A stretch of 64,000 nucleotides of DNA from Deltaproteobacteria bacterium (lineage in GTDB: Bacteria; JAEEML01), in contig JAEEML010000135.1 in assembly GCA_016283195.1 (NCBI GenBank), forward strand, positions 10,514 through 74,513. Reading direction: 5' to 3'. Positions 25,824-34,975 of this stretch are shown piece after piece. Positions within the stretch are counted from its first letter, which is position 1; the number at the start of each line of letters is the position of its first letter. The notes beneath the pieces are model-generated. The model was not told the DNA's origin, searched no databases, and was given only the letters and a program-made list of their open reading frames with translations. A program made the translations under genes and the position numbers.

Positions 25824-27688
25824 ATAGCGTAAAAGAGCGTAAATTGGTTATTCATAATGGCGGGCAAGCGGCGGTTTTAGGCGTTATTGCCATGCTTATA
25901 CTTTCTCTTGGGTTATACACCACTTATAATATCGGGCGAACAGTAAGCGAAAAGATATATCTGCAAAATGTAGCCGATGCCACAGCTTATTCTATGGCTG
26001 CGGTAGAAGCCAGAACTTTTAACTTTATCGCTTTTGCCAACAGATGCCAAGTAGCACACTATGCATTTTTGGTGTCGTATCAGTCACTTTCTCCAATATT
26101 ACAATCATATGTTCTAAAATATGCTCTTTATGCATATGCTCTTGATTTATTGTGGACAGTATTAGATCATGGGGCTTTGTTAAGATTTGCTGTCATGATA
26201 TATATTGGTCCACTTCTAAGAGCCATAGGAAGAGCTTGTAATGCACTAAAAAAAGTTGTTAAGCCACTAGCACAAGTATGTGAAAGAGTAGCAAGTGTCT
26301 TTCGACAGTTATCGAAAGTATTAGGTGCATTATCTTCTGTAATATACCCAATTGTTATAATGATGAATTGGATATACTGGGCTGCTAGTTGGGCCATGTC
26401 AATAGGAGCTTTTAGTATTCTTGCCGATGATGGATATGAGGCTGTAACAAGAAGAAATGATCCAACAATTAAAAAACATCCTGTGCTTGGTCGTGTGATG
26501 GGCTATTTAAGCGCTTTTCGCTTTAATAATGTTTTTGATCCTGTTGGCGGAGCACCGCTTCCATTCACTTTGGATGGATTTGACGCTCATTTTGCTGCAC
26601 CTAAGCTGCTACCAACTAAAAATGCTCAAACCAAAGATGATAAATCCATCAAAGCAGCTCAAGTAATAATGACAGAGATAGTTAATGCAACTAGACAAGA
26701 TAATCAAGCTATTGATCGTGGTTTTCTGAGTGGAGAAACTGCAGCAGTGCGTAGATTAAAAAACATTAAAAATGAGGCCCAAAGCATAGCTTCTGATGCC
26801 GAGGGTGGCGGTGATGATGCTGCCGATGTATTATCAGGTATAACAGACACCTTGTCATTTCTAAATCAATTAAGTTTAAAACATGGGCAGACAAAACTTG
26901 TTTCGCAAAGAAAAGAGCTTTCCAGCAAAGGAGATATACAGGAAGCATTAATAGATGTAAAAAAGACAGAAACAGATAAAAGCAAGTTTAATCGTGGAAC
27001 GGCGTTATCTGCTGTTGATTATTTCGGCAGTGGTTCTGGCTGGGCTGGGCGAATATTAAATATTGGTACATATGCTACTGTGGATAAAACATATAATTGT
27101 TTTTTTGATGGTCCATTAAACAAAAAAAATCCTCTGGGTAAGAGTCAATTGCTTTTTGCAAAATGGTTTAATCTTTTTGGTGAAATCGAGGCAGGTATAC
27201 GCACAGTTAACTTATTAGATGGTGGCTATATTAAGTGTGCAGATACTAAAGATAAAAGTGGAGATGAAAAAGGCAAAGATTATGGCGCATACCCTTGGCG
27301 TGGCATACAGCCTTATATGAAGTTTCTTCCTAAATCTAATGATGCGGAATTTAATCAGCCTGATACATGGGTGTGGTTACACCGCGATTTTGATGATATC
27401 TCACTGGGTGAAAACGATTTAAACTTTACTTTTAGGGCCGCCGGCGGCTCTGCCACTTTTAATGGCATGCATGATGCCGGTATTCCCGGTATCAATGTTA
27501 TTTCCAGGGGGCAAGCTTATTATCATCGGCCCGGTGCTTGGAAAGAACACCCCAATTTCTTTAACCCCTATTGGCGGGCTCGTTTGGCGCCAATTGGTGA
27601 TAAATTAGACAAATGGCTTAACAAATTGCCTTTTGAGGTTAATGGCACCATTTCAAAATTTCTTACAGATGGGATTATTACCCACTAA
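25820..27688 (+). CDS. TadG-like (Flp pilus assembly) protein, large
   Basis: 622 residues. The N-terminus shows a TadG/TadE-like membrane helix (NGGQAAVLGVIAMLILSLGL) followed by NVADATAYSMAAVEART, where the conserved DA-A-A motif is typical of the putative Flp pilus-assembly TadG N-terminal domain. Three or so further hydrophobic stretches occur at about 85-200. The rest is unlike anything I can name. The middle is clearly AT-rich: bases 26101-26160 contain 18 G/C of 60, while the cpaB line 30301-30360 contains 40 of 60. That suggests different ancestry or weak selection. It overlaps the previous gene by 4 bases. Confidence 0.68.
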   Translation: MNSVKERKLVIHNGGQAAVLGVIAMLILSLGLYTTYNIGRTVSEKIYLQNVADATAYSMAAVEARTFNFIAFANRCQVAHYAFLVSYQSLSPILQSYVLKYALYAYALDLLWTVLDHGALLRFAVMIYIGPLLRAIGRACNALKKVVKPLAQVCERVASVFRQLSKVLGALSSVIYPIVIMMNWIYWAASWAMSIGAFSILADDGYEAVTRRNDPTIKKHPVLGRVMGYLSAFRFNNVFDPVGGAPLPFTLDGFDAHFAAPKLLPTKNAQTKDDKSIKAAQVIMTEIVNATRQDNQAIDRGFLSGETAAVRRLKNIKNEAQSIASDAEGGGDDAADVLSGITDTLSFLNQLSLKHGQTKLVSQRKELSSKGDIQEALIDVKKTETDKSKFNRGTALSAVDYFGSGSGWAGRILNIGTYATVDKTYNCFFDGPLNKKNPLGKSQLLFAKWFNLFGEIEAGIRTVNLLDGGYIKCADTKDKSGDEKGKDYGAYPWRGIQPYMKFLPKSNDAEFNQPDTWVWLHRDFDDISLGENDLNFTFRAAGGSATFNGMHDAGIPGINVISRGQAYYHRPGAWKEHPNFFNPYWRARLAPIGDKLDKWLNKLPFEVNGTISKFLTDGIITH

Positions 27689-27700
27689 AGAGGTGCTGCA

Positions 27701-28906
27701 ATGGGGAGAAATATTCCACGAAAAGTTGCTGGTAGCGCTCTTACAGAATTTGTTCTCATAGTGCCAATGTTTATTATGGTTTTTTATTATACACTTTTTT
27801 TAAATGATATAACGGTTAATAAAATAAAATCACTTGATATTACCAGGTATGTTGCTTTTGCCATGGCTGACACTCAAGGATCAAATTACCATGATAAGAT
27901 TGCTACTGGAATACTTAGTACTTTTGGTTATGGTTCGAGTTTTGATTTGGCGAAGGATGTTGTTAATGAAAACACCAAGCTTATTTGGGGAGATCTTAAT
28001 CCTACAAATTGGTCAAGTTCCATTATAGGTTTGTTCGCTTCAGGTACCTCTGATGTAAGAATGAGTATTGACTCCATCGAAAAGCTGAATTCACCTAAAC
28101 TATATGATGGAGGTGCCTCTTATATTAACGATTATGCGCATTCAGATCTTTCACTTCTACAAAATGTCCTTTCAAAAATACAGAATGAATATGATAAAGT
28201 TCTTGAACGAGCTGGTTTTAATACTGACGGCATGGCTAAAGTAACAGTGTCTGTTTTTGTAAAAAACAAAATGATTCCTACATCATATCGTGATAGAAAT
28301 GGAAGAACTTTACTTGACAATACTGGTATTTCTACCGAATTGAAAATTACACATAATTTGATTATGTATACTGATAGTTGGAAGTTGGAAGATGGTCGTA
28401 ATATACACATGAGTGATGCTGACGTGTATGATAACATAGAAACTAGCGGAGTTTTTGAGCGATTATGGGCTGGAGTTGCCGGAAGTCCTTATCATCAGCA
28501 AGTTGCCAGAATGTGGATGGGAACTTATAGCCCAAAGAATTTATCTCAAGATATTGTTCATCAATTTAGCGGATCAGATAGTTCTGGAGGGGAGGTTTTA
28601 GAGGCTATTGTTGGTAAAGCAGTCCAATGGGCATTAGGATTTATTCCGGCACGACCATTTGATGTTAAAGTTGTTTCGCATGCATATAAGGAATCACTCA
28701 AAGATGGTATGATTAATGCCTTTAGATATGCTGATAATGCCTATTCTGATCACTCTGTAGAAGAGTTTCATACCGCGCCCATGGTTGAAGATCCCAATGA
28801 TGAAACAGGTTCTGAGTATTACAAAACGTGGAATAAACGTGGTCCTTATTTTATGGGGTGTAAAGACCACGGCGTCAGACATTGCAAGCCCCAAGATACT
28901 GAATAG
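27701..28906 (+). CDS. TadE-like protein, second paralogue
   Basis: 401 residues with a GAGGTG ribosome site, starting 12 bases after the TadG-like stop. The N-terminus fits a TadE helix: ALTEFVLIVPMFIMVFYY, with Glu in the ALTEF position. No second strong hydrophobic segment follows; the rest is a large polar extracytoplasmic domain of no recognisable family. Like its upstream neighbour it is AT-rich. Its gene lies within an unbroken operon of pilus-type genes, which supports a role in Tad pilus or pseudopilus function. Substrate or tip-adhesin roles are possible for such long TadE-like proteins, but nothing here proves it. Confidence 0.68.
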   Translation: MGRNIPRKVAGSALTEFVLIVPMFIMVFYYTLFLNDITVNKIKSLDITRYVAFAMADTQGSNYHDKIATGILSTFGYGSSFDLAKDVVNENTKLIWGDLNPTNWSSSIIGLFASGTSDVRMSIDSIEKLNSPKLYDGGASYINDYAHSDLSLLQNVLSKIQNEYDKVLERAGFNTDGMAKVTVSVFVKNKMIPTSYRDRNGRTLLDNTGISTELKITHNLIMYTDSWKLEDGRNIHMSDADVYDNIETSGVFERLWAGVAGSPYHQQVARMWMGTYSPKNLSQDIVHQFSGSDSSGGEVLEAIVGKAVQWALGFIPARPFDVKVVSHAYKESLKDGMINAFRYADNAYSDHSVEEFHTAPMVEDPNDETGSEYYKTWNKRGPYFMGCKDHGVRHCKPQDTE

Positions 28907-28915
28907 GAGGCACTA

Positions 28916-29689
28916 GTGAAAAAAACGGCTAAAATACTGCTTGCTTCTCTGGTTTGCTTCCTGGCTTTGGGGAGCGGCCTGTTTAATTGGAATAAAAAAA
29001 CGGCCACTGCCGATTTGCCAAGTGACGCTATGCCAGAATGGTTAAAAGCTTTTCCTCGCTATCCGACTCCTTTGGAAGGCGCGCCAATGTCCATGGGCGA
29101 TGACATGATGGTAAATGGCCTGCCGATGAAAATGGCTTATATGCGCACTGAAGATTCCATGCGCCGGGCAGTGGATTTTTATGCCGCAGTGTGGACCGAT
29201 TGGGGCTATGACCCCAATGTTACCGAATTTCCCGATCACACTACTATTACTGTTATGGATAATGACGGGGCCAGCGATCTCACATTTTTAACGGCTAATA
29301 TTTCCGATGAAGGTGATGTACGCACTATTATGTTGACCATGCAAAACCTGCCGATAAGCGGAAAAATGCCAAGTAATACGCAGAATTATATTTTTGAGCC
29401 GCCGGTGCCGGCCGGGGCGATGGTTCTTCATAATACAGAATCTTTGGTTGGCAACTTGGCTTCGGCTTCCAAGGTTTATTCCGTGCCCCTTTCCATGGCT
29501 GATGCTCAAAGTTACTATCACCAGGTTCTGCCTTCTTTAGGTTTTAAACTCTCTAATCAAGCCACTCAGGATGAACTTGATATTCTCTATTTTGTGGCCG
29601 GTAAATTGACTATCAGTGTGGCTTTTGCCGAAGCCTCGGCTGCGCCGCCGGTAACTGTGGTAACCATCAATTATTTGGAGGAACCATGA
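28916..29689 (+). CDS. Exported protein of unknown function in the Tad operon
   Basis: 257 residues from a GTG with AGGAGG at good spacing. The N-terminus is a signal peptide or anchor (KKTAKILLASLVCFLALGSG). The mature part seems to hold two similar alpha/beta units: each has a short aromatic helix around VDFYAAVWTDWGYD (about residue 85) and SYYHQVLPSLGFKL (about 200), followed by a beta strand pair ending in TIMLTMQNL or VVTINYLEE. A duplicated fold is therefore likely. I do not recognise the family. Tight packing (9 bases upstream, a 4-base ATGA overlap downstream with the pilin) suggests an accessory role in pilus assembly. Confidence 0.6.
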   Translation: MKKTAKILLASLVCFLALGSGLFNWNKKTATADLPSDAMPEWLKAFPRYPTPLEGAPMSMGDDMMVNGLPMKMAYMRTEDSMRRAVDFYAAVWTDWGYDPNVTEFPDHTTITVMDNDGASDLTFLTANISDEGDVRTIMLTMQNLPISGKMPSNTQNYIFEPPVPAGAMVLHNTESLVGNLASASKVYSVPLSMADAQSYYHQVLPSLGFKLSNQATQDELDILYFVAGKLTISVAFAEASAAPPVTVVTINYLEEP

Positions 29690-29886
29690 GATTTTTTGAG
29701 AAAATAATAGCTCTTATCAAAGACAATAAAGCCCAGGCTGCCACCGAATACATTGTGGTCACCGGTGGGTTACTGGGTATGTTCATTGTTATAAACGGCC
29801 CAATTCCCATCATCCCCATGACTATTAGGGCATTTCAAATCTATATAGACGGTATGCACGTGGTGATTACTCTGCCCATACCATGA
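29686..29886 (+). CDS. Small Flp/class III-type pilin-like protein
   Basis: 66 residues. Architecture fits a Flp-type pilin: a short basic leader ending in KDNKAQAATEY, with Glu in the pilin position, then a hydrophobic helix (IVVTGGLLGMFIVI). The remainder (about 25 residues) is also hydrophobic and Pro/Ile-rich, which is unusual for Flp. It overlaps the previous stop by ATGA and lies 42 bases before cpaB. In Tad systems the flp gene encodes the pilus subunit and its expression is very high; no strong separate promoter is visible here, so it may be a minor pilin, with the major one elsewhere. Confidence 0.6.
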   Translation: MRFFEKIIALIKDNKAQAATEYIVVTGGLLGMFIVINGPIPIIPMTIRAFQIYIDGMHVVITLPIP

Positions 29887-29928
29887 TTAACATTGTAACA
29901 CCCTAGCTAGAGAAAGGTTTAAAAAGAG

Positions 29929-30741
29929 ATGTTTAAAGGAAAGTTACCGCTGCTTATTGCCGTTGTTGCCGCTATCTTGGCCGCTATTTTGGCTTATACC
30001 GGCTTGCAAAGCCAAGAAGCTAAAGTTTCCAGCGAGTGGGCAGTGAACCGCCGCGTGGTGGCCTTAAAAGATATCCCCGAAGGCACGCCGCTCAGCAAAG
30101 AAAATCTGACCGAAGCGGAAATTCCGGTGAAATTCTTCAAAAGCGCCATTAAACCGGCCGAGATGAATCAAGCCCGCATTTGGGGCCAAAAAGTGGCCGT
30201 GCCCCTTTCCAAGGGCGACCCGCTACTCTGGTCGCATATTGCCACAACCACCGCCGAAACCCGCCTCTCCGATACCGTGCAAAAGGCCGACGGCCGCGCT
30301 CTTACCATCAAAGTGAGCGGCGAAGCGGCTCTCGGGAGCTGGCTCCGCCCGGCCGACCATGTAGATATCATCGGCATTTTCCGCGATCCCGATAGCGGCG
30401 GCGATATGGCGGTGACCCTTTTGCAAAATGTCATTATTTTGGCAACCGGCGATATATCGGGCCAGACCAATACGCGCATTTTGGCCCCAAATGCCCGTAA
30501 ATACGACAATATTACTGTTCACGTTATGCCGGAAGCGGCTGAGATGCTTATTTTGGCCCAACAGGTTGGCAGCCTCTATTTGACTTTGCGTAACCGCGAA
30601 GATACCACCTCCGAAACCCGTGATGAAAAGACTACTATTAAGACTATTCTCACCGGTCGCCGCGAAAAACTCATTCAAGAGCAAATCAAGCAGGTTAAAA
30701 AGCAAAGCACCGGCATAGAAATCATCAACGGGGGCAAGTAA
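29929..30741 (+). CDS. cpaB: Flp pilus assembly protein CpaB (RcpC), SAF domain
   Basis: 270 residues. An N-terminal membrane helix (LPLLIAVVAAILAAILAYTG) is followed by a SAF domain (about 38-110; VVALKDIPEGTPLSKENLTE and KVAVPLSKGDPLLWSHI) and an RcpC/CpaB region (ALTIKVSGEAALGSWLRPADHVDIIG). The C-terminus is Lys-rich. CpaB is a periplasmic component linking the secretin and inner membrane platform of the Tad machine. GC content and codon use are markedly higher than in the upstream TadE/TadG-like genes. It is followed after 23 bases by tadB. Confidence 0.88.
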   Translation: MFKGKLPLLIAVVAAILAAILAYTGLQSQEAKVSSEWAVNRRVVALKDIPEGTPLSKENLTEAEIPVKFFKSAIKPAEMNQARIWGQKVAVPLSKGDPLLWSHIATTTAETRLSDTVQKADGRALTIKVSGEAALGSWLRPADHVDIIGIFRDPDSGGDMAVTLLQNVIILATGDISGQTNTRILAPNARKYDNITVHVMPEAAEMLILAQQVGSLYLTLRNREDTTSETRDEKTTIKTILTGRREKLIQEQIKQVKKQSTGIEIINGGK

Positions 30742-30764
30742 AGCTCTTATAGGAGGAGAGCAAA

Positions 30765-31616
30765 ATGATTGCTAGTCAATTACTTACCACCATTTTGGCC
30801 GCTATTTCCATGTTCTTTCTGGCCATGGTGATTTATGGTGTTCTGGCGAACGGTTTTACCAAATACCAAGAACATTATATGACCAAAAATGTGGCCGATA
30901 TGTCCGATATGTTCTTCTTTATCGACCCGCAGCAAATGCTGGTTTTAACCCTGGCTCTTTGTGGCGCTTTTTTTGTTATCGGCTTTTTGATGTCGGGAAT
31001 CGTTATCGGCCTTATAATGGGGCTTATCGGCCTGGCTGCGCCTTCGTTTTTGGTGAAATATTATAAACGTAAACGCATTAAAGATTTTGAACGTCAATTG
31101 GTTGATGCCCTGGGCGCCATGAGTAATGCTTTTAGAGCCGGTCTTACCTTTCGCCAGGCTTTGGAAGAGATTGCTAAAACTGCCGATGCCCCGCTTTCGC
31201 AGGAATTTTCTCTCACCGTGCGCGAGGTGCGTATGGGTATGGCCATTGAAGAAGCCCTGGAAAATATGGCCAAAAGAGTAAAGAGCGAAGATTTGGACCT
31301 GGTGGTTACATCTGTGGTTATTGCCAAAAATCTGGGTGGTAATATGGCGGAAATGTTTGAAACTATTGCCGCTACCATCCGCGAGCGCTTTCGTATTCAA
31401 GGTAAAATCGAATCCCTTACCGCCCAAGGTAAATTGCAAGGTATTGTTATCGGCCTCATGCCCATTTTAGTTTGGGTGGGTTTTGATTATGTGCGCCCGG
31501 ATATGACGCGCCCGATGATGAATCACTGGTTTGGTTATGTGATTGTGGGCCTGGTGGTGGTTATGGAAATTATGGGCGCCTGGCTCATCAAAAAAATCGT
31601 TACCATTGAGGTGTAA
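30765..31616 (+). CDS. tadB: Tad pilus inner-membrane platform protein TadB
   Basis: 283 residues, with AGGAGGAG upstream of the ATG. It has two N-terminal transmembrane segments, a cytoplasmic T2SF/GspF-like helical domain (about 115-230; ERQLVDALGAMSNAFRAGL, FRQALEEIA, VVTSVVIAKNLGGNMAEMFE) and two C-terminal transmembrane segments. This is the TadB layout. TadB and TadC form the membrane platform that works with the TadA ATPase. The gene starts 23 bases after cpaB and is 5 bases before tadC. TadA is missing from this window. Confidence 0.88.
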   Translation: MIASQLLTTILAAISMFFLAMVIYGVLANGFTKYQEHYMTKNVADMSDMFFFIDPQQMLVLTLALCGAFFVIGFLMSGIVIGLIMGLIGLAAPSFLVKYYKRKRIKDFERQLVDALGAMSNAFRAGLTFRQALEEIAKTADAPLSQEFSLTVREVRMGMAIEEALENMAKRVKSEDLDLVVTSVVIAKNLGGNMAEMFETIAATIRERFRIQGKIESLTAQGKLQGIVIGLMPILVWVGFDYVRPDMTRPMMNHWFGYVIVGLVVVMEIMGAWLIKKIVTIEV

Positions 31617-31621
31617 AAAAT

Positions 31622-32497
31622 ATGTCTAACGTTATCGTGGCTGCCATTGTTCTGCTAGTCTCTGTCGCCCTTTTTATTATTACCGGCTATCTTAGCTCTT
31701 TTGTGGAGACCAGAATATCGGAAAGTGCTGCAAGAGCCGCTGCCGAAGCGGCCGATCGCCCCAAAGAGCGTCCGCCTATTCTTGATACTATCGGCCGGCC
31801 TTTCAAAGGTAAAGTGCCGCCGGCTATCAGCAAGAAGGCTGAGCAGCTCATTATTTATGCCGGTCATCCTTATGATTTGCGCCCCGAGGATATTTGCGGG
31901 CTTATGGTGGTGGGTTTTATCGCCGGTTTGTGGTTTGGAATTATGGTGGCAAATCTTATGAAATTCACCTTCTTAATAGCCATTCCCGTGGGCCTGCTGG
32001 GAGCCGGTTTCCCCTGGCTCTGGCTAAGAGATTTGGTAAAAAAACGCCATTTGCGGATTGTGCGCGATTTGCCTTTTAATATTGATTTGCTCACTCTGGC
32101 TGTGGAAGCCGGCCTTGATTTCGCGGCCGGTGTGGCCAAAATGGTGGAAAAAGGCAAACCGGGCCCGGTGCGCGACGAATTTAAAATTATGCTCTCGCAA
32201 ATGCGCATGGGTAAAAGCCGCGCCGAAGCTATGCATGATATGGCAGTGCGCGTAGGCCTCCCCTCTTTTAACTCTTTTCTCTCTGTTTTAATTCAGGCTG
32301 ACCGTCTTGGTACCGGTCTAGGCAAAGTTTTGCGTATTCAGGCTGACCAAATGCGTATGGAGCGTTCACAAAGAGCCGAAAAAACAGCAGCGCAGGCGCC
32401 GGTAAAAATGCTTATGCCACTTGTGGGCTTTATTTTTCCCACCATTTGGTTTATCTTGGCCGGGCCCTTGGTCTTTACCATGTTTTTTAGCAAGTAG
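31622..32497 (+). CDS. tadC: Tad pilus inner-membrane platform protein TadC
   Basis: 291 residues. Transmembrane segment near the N-terminus (about 3-24), then two at about 95-135, a GspF-like cytoplasmic domain (about 145-260; PFNIDLLTLAVEAGLDFAAG, FLSVLIQADRLGTGLG, AEKTAAQAPVKMLMPL) and a C-terminal transmembrane segment. TadC is the paralogue of TadB and its partner in the platform. The AEKTAAQAPVK motif is a typical TadC feature. It is followed 50 bases later by the FHA-protein gene. Confidence 0.88.
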   Translation: MSNVIVAAIVLLVSVALFIITGYLSSFVETRISESAARAAAEAADRPKERPPILDTIGRPFKGKVPPAISKKAEQLIIYAGHPYDLRPEDICGLMVVGFIAGLWFGIMVANLMKFTFLIAIPVGLLGAGFPWLWLRDLVKKRHLRIVRDLPFNIDLLTLAVEAGLDFAAGVAKMVEKGKPGPVRDEFKIMLSQMRMGKSRAEAMHDMAVRVGLPSFNSFLSVLIQADRLGTGLGKVLRIQADQMRMERSQRAEKTAAQAPVKMLMPLVGFIFPTIWFILAGPLVFTMFFSK

Positions 32498-32547
32498 AGA
32501 AGCGGGGCAGGAAGCAGAGCACTAATAGTATAGAGGTACGGTAACTG

Positions 32548-34161
32548 ATGAGTTTTACTCTGATTATGAATGACGGCCAAAATGCCGGCAAGTCTCTTTC
32601 TTATGATAAAGGTGAAGTGCGCATCGGGCGTCTTAGAGAGAATGATCTGGTCCTATATAGTACCGGTGTTTCCCGCCATCATTGTACTATCTTCCAAAGG
32701 GGAGGGAAGTATCAAATCGAAGATGCCGGCAGTTCCAACGGCACCATAGTAAACGGCAAACGAATTGAAGGACCGGCCTCCTTAAATGATGGGGATGCCA
32801 TTATTGTTGGGCCGGTTTCTTTTGTTTTTAAATTAGATAGCAGCGGCCAGATGGCTAGCCATCACGAGGCGCTTGAGCACCAAAACAGCGCCGGAGTGAG
32901 CGAGGCCAAGACGCAGGCAGTGGACGGTGCTGCCGTGCGCCGGATGCTGCGCCAGTCAGCGCCAGGTGGCAGTGCCGATGGATCCGCTCCGGCGGCGGCT
33001 CAGGGGAGTGCCGAACAGCCGCGCCGCCGCCGGGTTACCGGCCAGCGCCATGCTGCTGCTAATGGGGAAAGCGCAGCACCGGCTGCCGAGGCAGCACCTG
33101 CCGGCCCGGTGAGTATGGCCGAAGAAGGCAGTGCCAGCAGTGCCAAGCGCGTTACCGGTGACCCGGCACGCCGAGCCCGTTTGGCTGAAGCCAAGAAAAA
33201 AGCCGAAGAAGCCAAATTAAGCGAGCAAAACCCGGAGCCGATTAAAGAGATAACCGCTAAAGTAAAGCCGCGTAAACCCTTTGGCGTTTGGTGGAAAGAA
33301 CAGCCGAAGAATAAAAAAATTATCATGGCTTCCGGGGCCGGCATCGGCCTTTTGGTTATAGTTTTGTTAATTTTAAAAACACTTTCCGGCAGCACCATTG
33401 TGCAGACCGATTACAGTGATAAAGTATTCCCCTTGAATGCTACCAACAGCCGCAAAATATATGGTCTTGGCAATATTAAGCCGGAAAGAGGTTATTATTG
33501 CGCCGATAAAGTGAGTTTTAGCTTTGATTATGCCGGCGGTATGGCGGTCTTGCGCTATTCGGTATCTTCTATTGAAGCGCCCAACGAGCTGGCTATATAT
33601 GTAAATAACAAATTAGCCGGTTATGCCCCGATTGCTCCTTCCCGCTGGATGCCGGATGTGCGGATGCGCCTGCCGGCTTCTATGCTCAATCCTCATGCCA
33701 AAAATGTTATTACCTTTGATTCCACGCGTAATCCGCCGGAAAAAGATAAGTGGGGTATAAGGCAAATTACCATTACCGAAAAACCGCTTCCCGATGCCGA
33801 TCCCGATAGAGCTATGCAGCTTTTCTCCTTGGCCCAGGAAGCATATAAATCTTATTTGGTTGACCCGGCCAATCTCTCTGTTTCTATCGGTCATTATGGT
33901 GATGCACTCATGTTTTTGGAGCGCCTCGATCCCAAGCCGCCGCTTTATGGGCAAATAGAGGTGGCAATGAAAGAGGCCGAAGCTGCCTTGCAGGATATTT
34001 ATGATACCAAAATGTTCCAAGCTTTTAAGGCTCAGAAAAACCGCAATTTTGAAGAAGCGCGGGAAATACTCAATGATTTGATGCGTTACCTGCCCAATAC
34101 CGAAGACGAGCGCCGCCAGGAAATTCAAAACAGGCTAAAATATTTGGGTCAGGATAGGTGA
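32548..34161 (+). CDS. FHA-domain membrane protein of the Tad cluster
   Basis: 537 residues. An N-terminal FHA phosphothreonine-binding domain (about 20-100) carries VRIGRLRENDLVL, VSRHHC and DAGSSNGTIVNGK, all typical. A long Ala/Arg-rich low-complexity linker (about 110-250) follows, then one transmembrane helix (about 252-273, MASGAGIGLLVIVLLILK). The C-terminal 260 residues are extracytoplasmic, with an all-beta part followed by helical repeats ending DLMRYLPNTEDERRQEIQ. FHA proteins are recurrent partners of Tad loci in Myxococcota. The architecture suggests a phospho-signal in the cytoplasm transmitted to, or anchored on, the periplasmic pilus machine; this is inference. Confidence 0.8.
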   Translation: MSFTLIMNDGQNAGKSLSYDKGEVRIGRLRENDLVLYSTGVSRHHCTIFQRGGKYQIEDAGSSNGTIVNGKRIEGPASLNDGDAIIVGPVSFVFKLDSSGQMASHHEALEHQNSAGVSEAKTQAVDGAAVRRMLRQSAPGGSADGSAPAAAQGSAEQPRRRRVTGQRHAAANGESAAPAAEAAPAGPVSMAEEGSASSAKRVTGDPARRARLAEAKKKAEEAKLSEQNPEPIKEITAKVKPRKPFGVWWKEQPKNKKIIMASGAGIGLLVIVLLILKTLSGSTIVQTDYSDKVFPLNATNSRKIYGLGNIKPERGYYCADKVSFSFDYAGGMAVLRYSVSSIEAPNELAIYVNNKLAGYAPIAPSRWMPDVRMRLPASMLNPHAKNVITFDSTRNPPEKDKWGIRQITITEKPLPDADPDRAMQLFSLAQEAYKSYLVDPANLSVSIGHYGDALMFLERLDPKPPLYGQIEVAMKEAEAALQDIYDTKMFQAFKAQKNRNFEEAREILNDLMRYLPNTEDERRQEIQNRLKYLGQDR

Positions 34162-34175
34162 TTTCACCTTCCTGT

Positions 34176-34204
34176 TTGCAATCAAAGAATAGGTGCATTA
34201 TGCT
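34176..34204 (+). promoter_or_regulatory. Putative sigma70-type promoter
   Basis: TTGCAA (34176-34181), 17-base spacer, TATGCT (34199-34204), in the 76-base gap before the HAD-like gene. It would let the downstream four genes be expressed apart from the Tad operon. Computed matches are 4 of 6 at each box. Confidence 0.4.
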
Positions 34205-34237
34205 GAATAAGGTGCCTTTTTCAGAGCGGAGTGCCCT

Positions 34238-34975
34238 ATGAGAAATATTTTGCTCCTATTTATTATGCTGACCTTTAGCCATGTGAATTTTTCGGCTGCT
34301 GCGCCTATTTATCGCACGCTCATTTTGCCCTATGAAGAGACTTTTTTGGAGAATAGCCATGAGCTAATCGATAAATATGCCGAACTTATATCTTCTTTTT
34401 ACGGCCTCTCCCCGGCTTATGCCGCCCTGGTGCTGGCCCATTCCCGCGGAGTTTTAGCGGAAAAACAGCTGGAAGAGCTTTTTCCCGGGCAAAAGCTCAA
34501 TAGCTTTATTTTGGCTGAATATAACCGCTATTTGGCAGAAAAATTGCCAACTATGCGCACCGATACGGCAGCCGGTGAATTTTTAACGGAGCTCAAAAAG
34601 CGGGGTGGCCGGGTTTTTGTTTATAGTACCACCAATCCGAAACTGGCCGCCGAAGATATTGAACGGCGTAAATTGCCTTTACAATTTATAGCTCCCCCGG
34701 CTGAGCCGCTGGAGGATTATCCGCAACTGGAGAGAGTGCTCTCGCGCTATTCTTTGCCGGCAGCAACCGTTCTGGTACTGGGCGGAAGCCAGCAGGAATG
34801 CAACCGCGCCGGCCTTTCCGGGCTCGATTTTGCTCTTTACCATGAAATGGTTGAAGGGCGCGTTGATGGAGCCAGCCCCTGTAGAATTTTATATAAAGTG
34901 GAAAAATTGCGCGACCTCAAAGCTCTGACAGTAAAACCGGCAGCTAGCGGGGCAAAAACAAATGGAAAATTATGA
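34238..34975 (+). CDS. Exported HAD-fold-like protein
   Basis: 245 residues. The N-terminus (NILLLFIMLTFSHVNFSAAA) is a signal peptide. The mature protein has the sequence pattern of the later part of a HAD-superfamily hydrolase: GRVFVYSTTNPKLAAEDIE resembles motif II (Ser/Thr), and VLVLGGSQQECNRAGLSGLD resembles the motif IV region, but with GGSQQEC in place of the GDSxxD acidic residues. No DxD motif I is visible near the mature N-terminus. The protein may therefore be a catalytically dead relative, or only superficially similar. It overlaps the lipase gene by 14 bases. Confidence 0.5.
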   Translation: MRNILLLFIMLTFSHVNFSAAAPIYRTLILPYEETFLENSHELIDKYAELISSFYGLSPAYAALVLAHSRGVLAEKQLEELFPGQKLNSFILAEYNRYLAEKLPTMRTDTAAGEFLTELKKRGGRVFVYSTTNPKLAAEDIERRKLPLQFIAPPAEPLEDYPQLERVLSRYSLPAATVLVLGGSQQECNRAGLSGLDFALYHEMVEGRVDGASPCRILYKVEKLRDLKALTVKPAASGAKTNGKL

